Shown one piece after another: positions 62,324 through 64,000 of a DNA stretch of 64,000 bases. The stretch spans positions 3,286,001-3,350,000 of the forward strand of contig NZ_JABUQZ010000001.1 of assembly GCF_013342145.1 (NCBI RefSeq). Direction: 5' to 3'. Position 1 is the stretch's first letter; each line of letters begins with the position of its first letter. The notes under the pieces are model-generated. The model did not search any database and was not told where the DNA came from. It saw only the letters and a program-made list of their open reading frames with translations. The translations under genes and the position numbers were made by a program. Origin of the DNA: Haloterrigena gelatinilytica (GTDB lineage: Archaea; Halobacteriota; Halobacteria; Halobacteriales; Natrialbaceae).

Positions 62324-63166
62324 CTACAGCGGGAGCGGCAGCGGCAGGGTCGCGACGGCCACCGCCAGATCGAGGAGGGCCTCGGTGGTCGGTCCCGACT
62401 CCTCGAGGTCGTAGACGAGGGTGAGGTAGACCAGTCCGAACTGGAACCCGTTGTAGACGGCGTGAGAGAGGATCGGCACGAGCAGGTTCTCGCTTTTCGC
62501 GTAGAGGTAGCCGAAGATGAGCCCGCCGCCGAAGACGGTCGCGATCGGGACCATGGTCGCGAGCAGCGAGTCCGAGAGGACGGCGTAGGAGACGAAGTGA
62601 ACGAGCGCGAAGATGACGCTGGCGATGACGATCGCGTGGGTCCGGCTGAACGCCTCGTAGAGGCGTTTCTGGACGACGTTCCGGAAGAGGAACTCTTCGG
62701 CCGGCGCGTTGAAGAAAAAGACGATGCCGATCATGATCAGAACCATCGTCGGATCGTCGCCGATGTAGCCCATCACGTTGTTTTCCGAGGAGGGCAAGGA
62801 GAGCATCGAGACGACGACGGCCACGAGGACGTAAAACACGAGGATGCCGACGACGCCCGCGATGGCGTAGATCCAGCCCTGTTTCGTCGGCATTCGGAGA
62901 TCCACGTATCCCCATCCGCGATCGGTGACGGCGAGATAGATGGCACCGGCCAGCGCGATCCCGACGAAGTTGAGCGAGAGCAGCGCCGCTCTGGCGGTGA
63001 TCGACGCGTCCATCGGCGAATTAATCAGCGCAGGGTCGAGCAGAAACGCCGGCAGCGTCGTGAAGTTGGGGGCCACGAGGACGCCGAAGACGGTCAGTCC
63101 GATGGCCACGAGCGTCGAGCGAAGCGGGCCATCCGTCCGCTCGCGGTGCCGTTGTGGTGTCTCCAT
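62324..63166 (-). CDS. CPBP-family intramembrane metalloprotease
   Basis: A 280-residue membrane protein with about eight helices. The CPBP/Abi motifs are present: EE at 157-158 in APAEEFLFRNVVQKRLYE (motif 1), ALVHFVSYAV (motif 2, His) and PILSHAVYNGFQF (motif 3, His and Asn). These are the residues of the Rce1-like zinc-dependent intramembrane protease. Some family members process prenylated proteins or give immunity to bacteriocins (in archaea perhaps halocins). Here neither is indicated. Confidence 0.88.
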   Translation of the reverse strand: METPQRHRERTDGPLRSTLVAIGLTVFGVLVAPNFTTLPAFLLDPALINSPMDASITARAALLSLNFVGIALAGAIYLAVTDRGWGYVDLRMPTKQGWIYAIAGVVGILVFYVLVAVVVSMLSLPSSENNVMGYIGDDPTMVLIMIGIVFFFNAPAEEFLFRNVVQKRLYEAFSRTHAIVIASVIFALVHFVSYAVLSDSLLATMVPIATVFGGGLIFGYLYAKSENLLVPILSHAVYNGFQFGLVYLTLVYDLEESGPTTEALLDLAVAVATLPLPLPL

Positions 63167-63243
63167 GCCCGCCCGTACGGCCGCCGGATCCTTGGGCGTT
63201 CCGAGTAGAACCGCCGTCGCTGGACGGGGGCGCCGTCAGCGGC

Positions 63244-64000
63244 TCAGGAGCCGTCGGCGAGCGAGAGCGTCTCGTCGTCGAACAGGCGCGCCAGCAGCCG
63301 CTGCTGGCCGATCCGGAGGTGGCGGTTGACCGTCGGCTGAGTCACCTCGAGCATCTCGGCGATCTCCTCGCCGGTGCTCTCGCGGGGCCACTCGAAGAAG
63401 CCGGCCAGATACGCCGTCCGAAGCACCTCGAGCTGTCGGTCGGTCAGGTCCTCGAACAGCGACGTCACCAGTTCCTGGCGGGTGTGCATCGTCCGCTGGA
63501 CGTGCCGGCGCGACCGGAGGTCGACGCGCTCGTACCGATCCCGGAGCATCTCGACGAACTCGCGAACGTCGGTCGTCACGGGGACGTCGACGGTGACCTC
63601 GGTCCGGCCCTCGTCGGCCGTGATCGATCGCGGGCTCCCGCCGTGGCGGACCAGCCGCGAGGCGAGGACGTCGCCGGTGACGGTCGCCTCGAACAGACAG
63701 CGCGAGTCGGATTCGGCGACGAGGCGCGCGGACGTCACGGAGACGAGGCCGTCGAGCGCGTCGCGGACGGCCGCCGCCGACGCCCCTCGAGTCTCGAAGA
63801 ACAGGGACGTTTCCGACTCGCCGTGGGTGCCGAGCCCCTCGTAGGTGACCGCGGCGCCGGTCGCCGTCGCGATCCGCGACAGGACGTCGTCGGTCTCGAG
63901 GTCGAGGGTCAGTTCGACGAGCGTCTCGGCGTGAAGGGCTTCCTGGGTTTGGGCCGCGTTGATCGCGTTCGCGATCCCCTCGCCGAGTTCGGCGAACACC
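63244..64000 (-). CDS. Bat-type transcriptional regulator with HTH_10 domain (5' end outside window)
   Basis: The gene runs off the end of the window; the last 250 residues are present. The visible part begins within ELGEGIANAINAAQTQEALH, which in Bat-like proteins ends the GAF domain. Next is the bacterio-opsin activator middle domain (VELTLDLETDD onward), then the HTH_10 domain at the C-terminus: LTDRQLEVLRTAYLAGFFEW, STGEEIAEMLEVTQPTVNRH and LRIGQQRLLARLF. Upstream PAS/GAF sensing domains are expected beyond the edge. It is a transcription activator of unknown target. Confidence 0.85.
   Translation of the reverse strand, partial: VFAELGEGIANAINAAQTQEALHAETLVELTLDLETDDVLSRIATATGAAVTYEGLGTHGESETSLFFETRGASAAAVRDALDGLVSVTSARLVAESDSRCLFEATVTGDVLASRLVRHGGSPRSITADEGRTEVTVDVPVTTDVREFVEMLRDRYERVDLRSRRHVQRTMHTRQELVTSLFEDLTDRQLEVLRTAYLAGFFEWPRESTGEEIAEMLEVTQPTVNRHLRIGQQRLLARLFDDETLSLADGS

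Overview
The window is about 64 kb of a high-GC archaeal chromosome, almost certainly from a halophilic archaeon (class Halobacteria). The proteins are strongly acidic. Archaeal information-processing genes are present: PCNA, the primase large subunit, Hjc, NMD3 and the wyosine enzyme Taw2. So are families largely confined to haloarchaea: HalOD1, HTH_10/Bat regulators, double TatC, and DUF5784/5786/5789-like proteins. Most starts look leaderless. A Natrialbales-type genus (Haloterrigena/Natrinema-like) is my best guess, from general character only. I saw no rRNA, tRNA, CRISPR array or intact insertion sequence.

Layout. 1-8 kb: the tail of an acidic PGF-CTERM protein, the overlapping pair NMD3-like/Taw2-like, an XPD/Rad3-type helicase, and small zinc-finger and DUF proteins. 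8-13 kb: an alcohol dehydrogenase, a 440-base gene-free block packed with GCGAAGC-type hairpins, a PHP phosphoesterase, a zinc-containing 7Fe ferredoxin and a TrmB-type regulator. 13-20 kb: an MFS transporter, hemB, an ammonium transporter fused to a P-II domain, a PH-domain membrane protein and hemL. 20-29 kb: a membrane histidine kinase, a single-subunit quinol-type nitric oxide reductase, a DUF5789-DUF892-DUF892 operon, a cupin protein and a GCS2-type glutamate-cysteine ligase. 29-34 kb: membrane proteins, a Gfo/Idh/MocA oxidoreductase, LarE, and a K+ channel with tandem RCK domains.

34-43 kb is the assimilatory nitrate region: nitrite reductase (nasD), a four-PAS histidine kinase, a NarK-type transporter and nitrate reductase (nasA). 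nasA and nasD share a near-identical upstream element with core GTAAACGATTAC beside the TATA position. The ammonium transporter promoter carries related half-sites (ACGATT/AATCGT), which suggests a nitrogen regulon joining nitrate uptake and reduction, nitrite reduction and ammonium import. HemB and HemL make tetrapyrrole precursors; siroheme for NasD and haem for the nitric oxide reductase derive from that pathway.

43-47 kb holds divergent tatC genes. The large double TatC (TatCt) is split by a one-base frameshift at a G5 run in its linker. 47-55 kb is a replication/repair and housekeeping stretch: FtsJ/RlmE-TRAM, a uracil-DNA glycosylase without any cysteine, PRC-barrel proteins, PCNA, HalOD1, alpha/beta hydrolases and PriL. 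55-64 kb: a Tat-exported beta-helix protein, a SWIM zinc-finger protein, a lower-GC winged-HTH/membrane-protein pair beside a repeat-rich relic zone, an AidB-like acyl-CoA dehydrogenase, Hjc, a CPBP protease and a Bat-type regulator cut by the window end.
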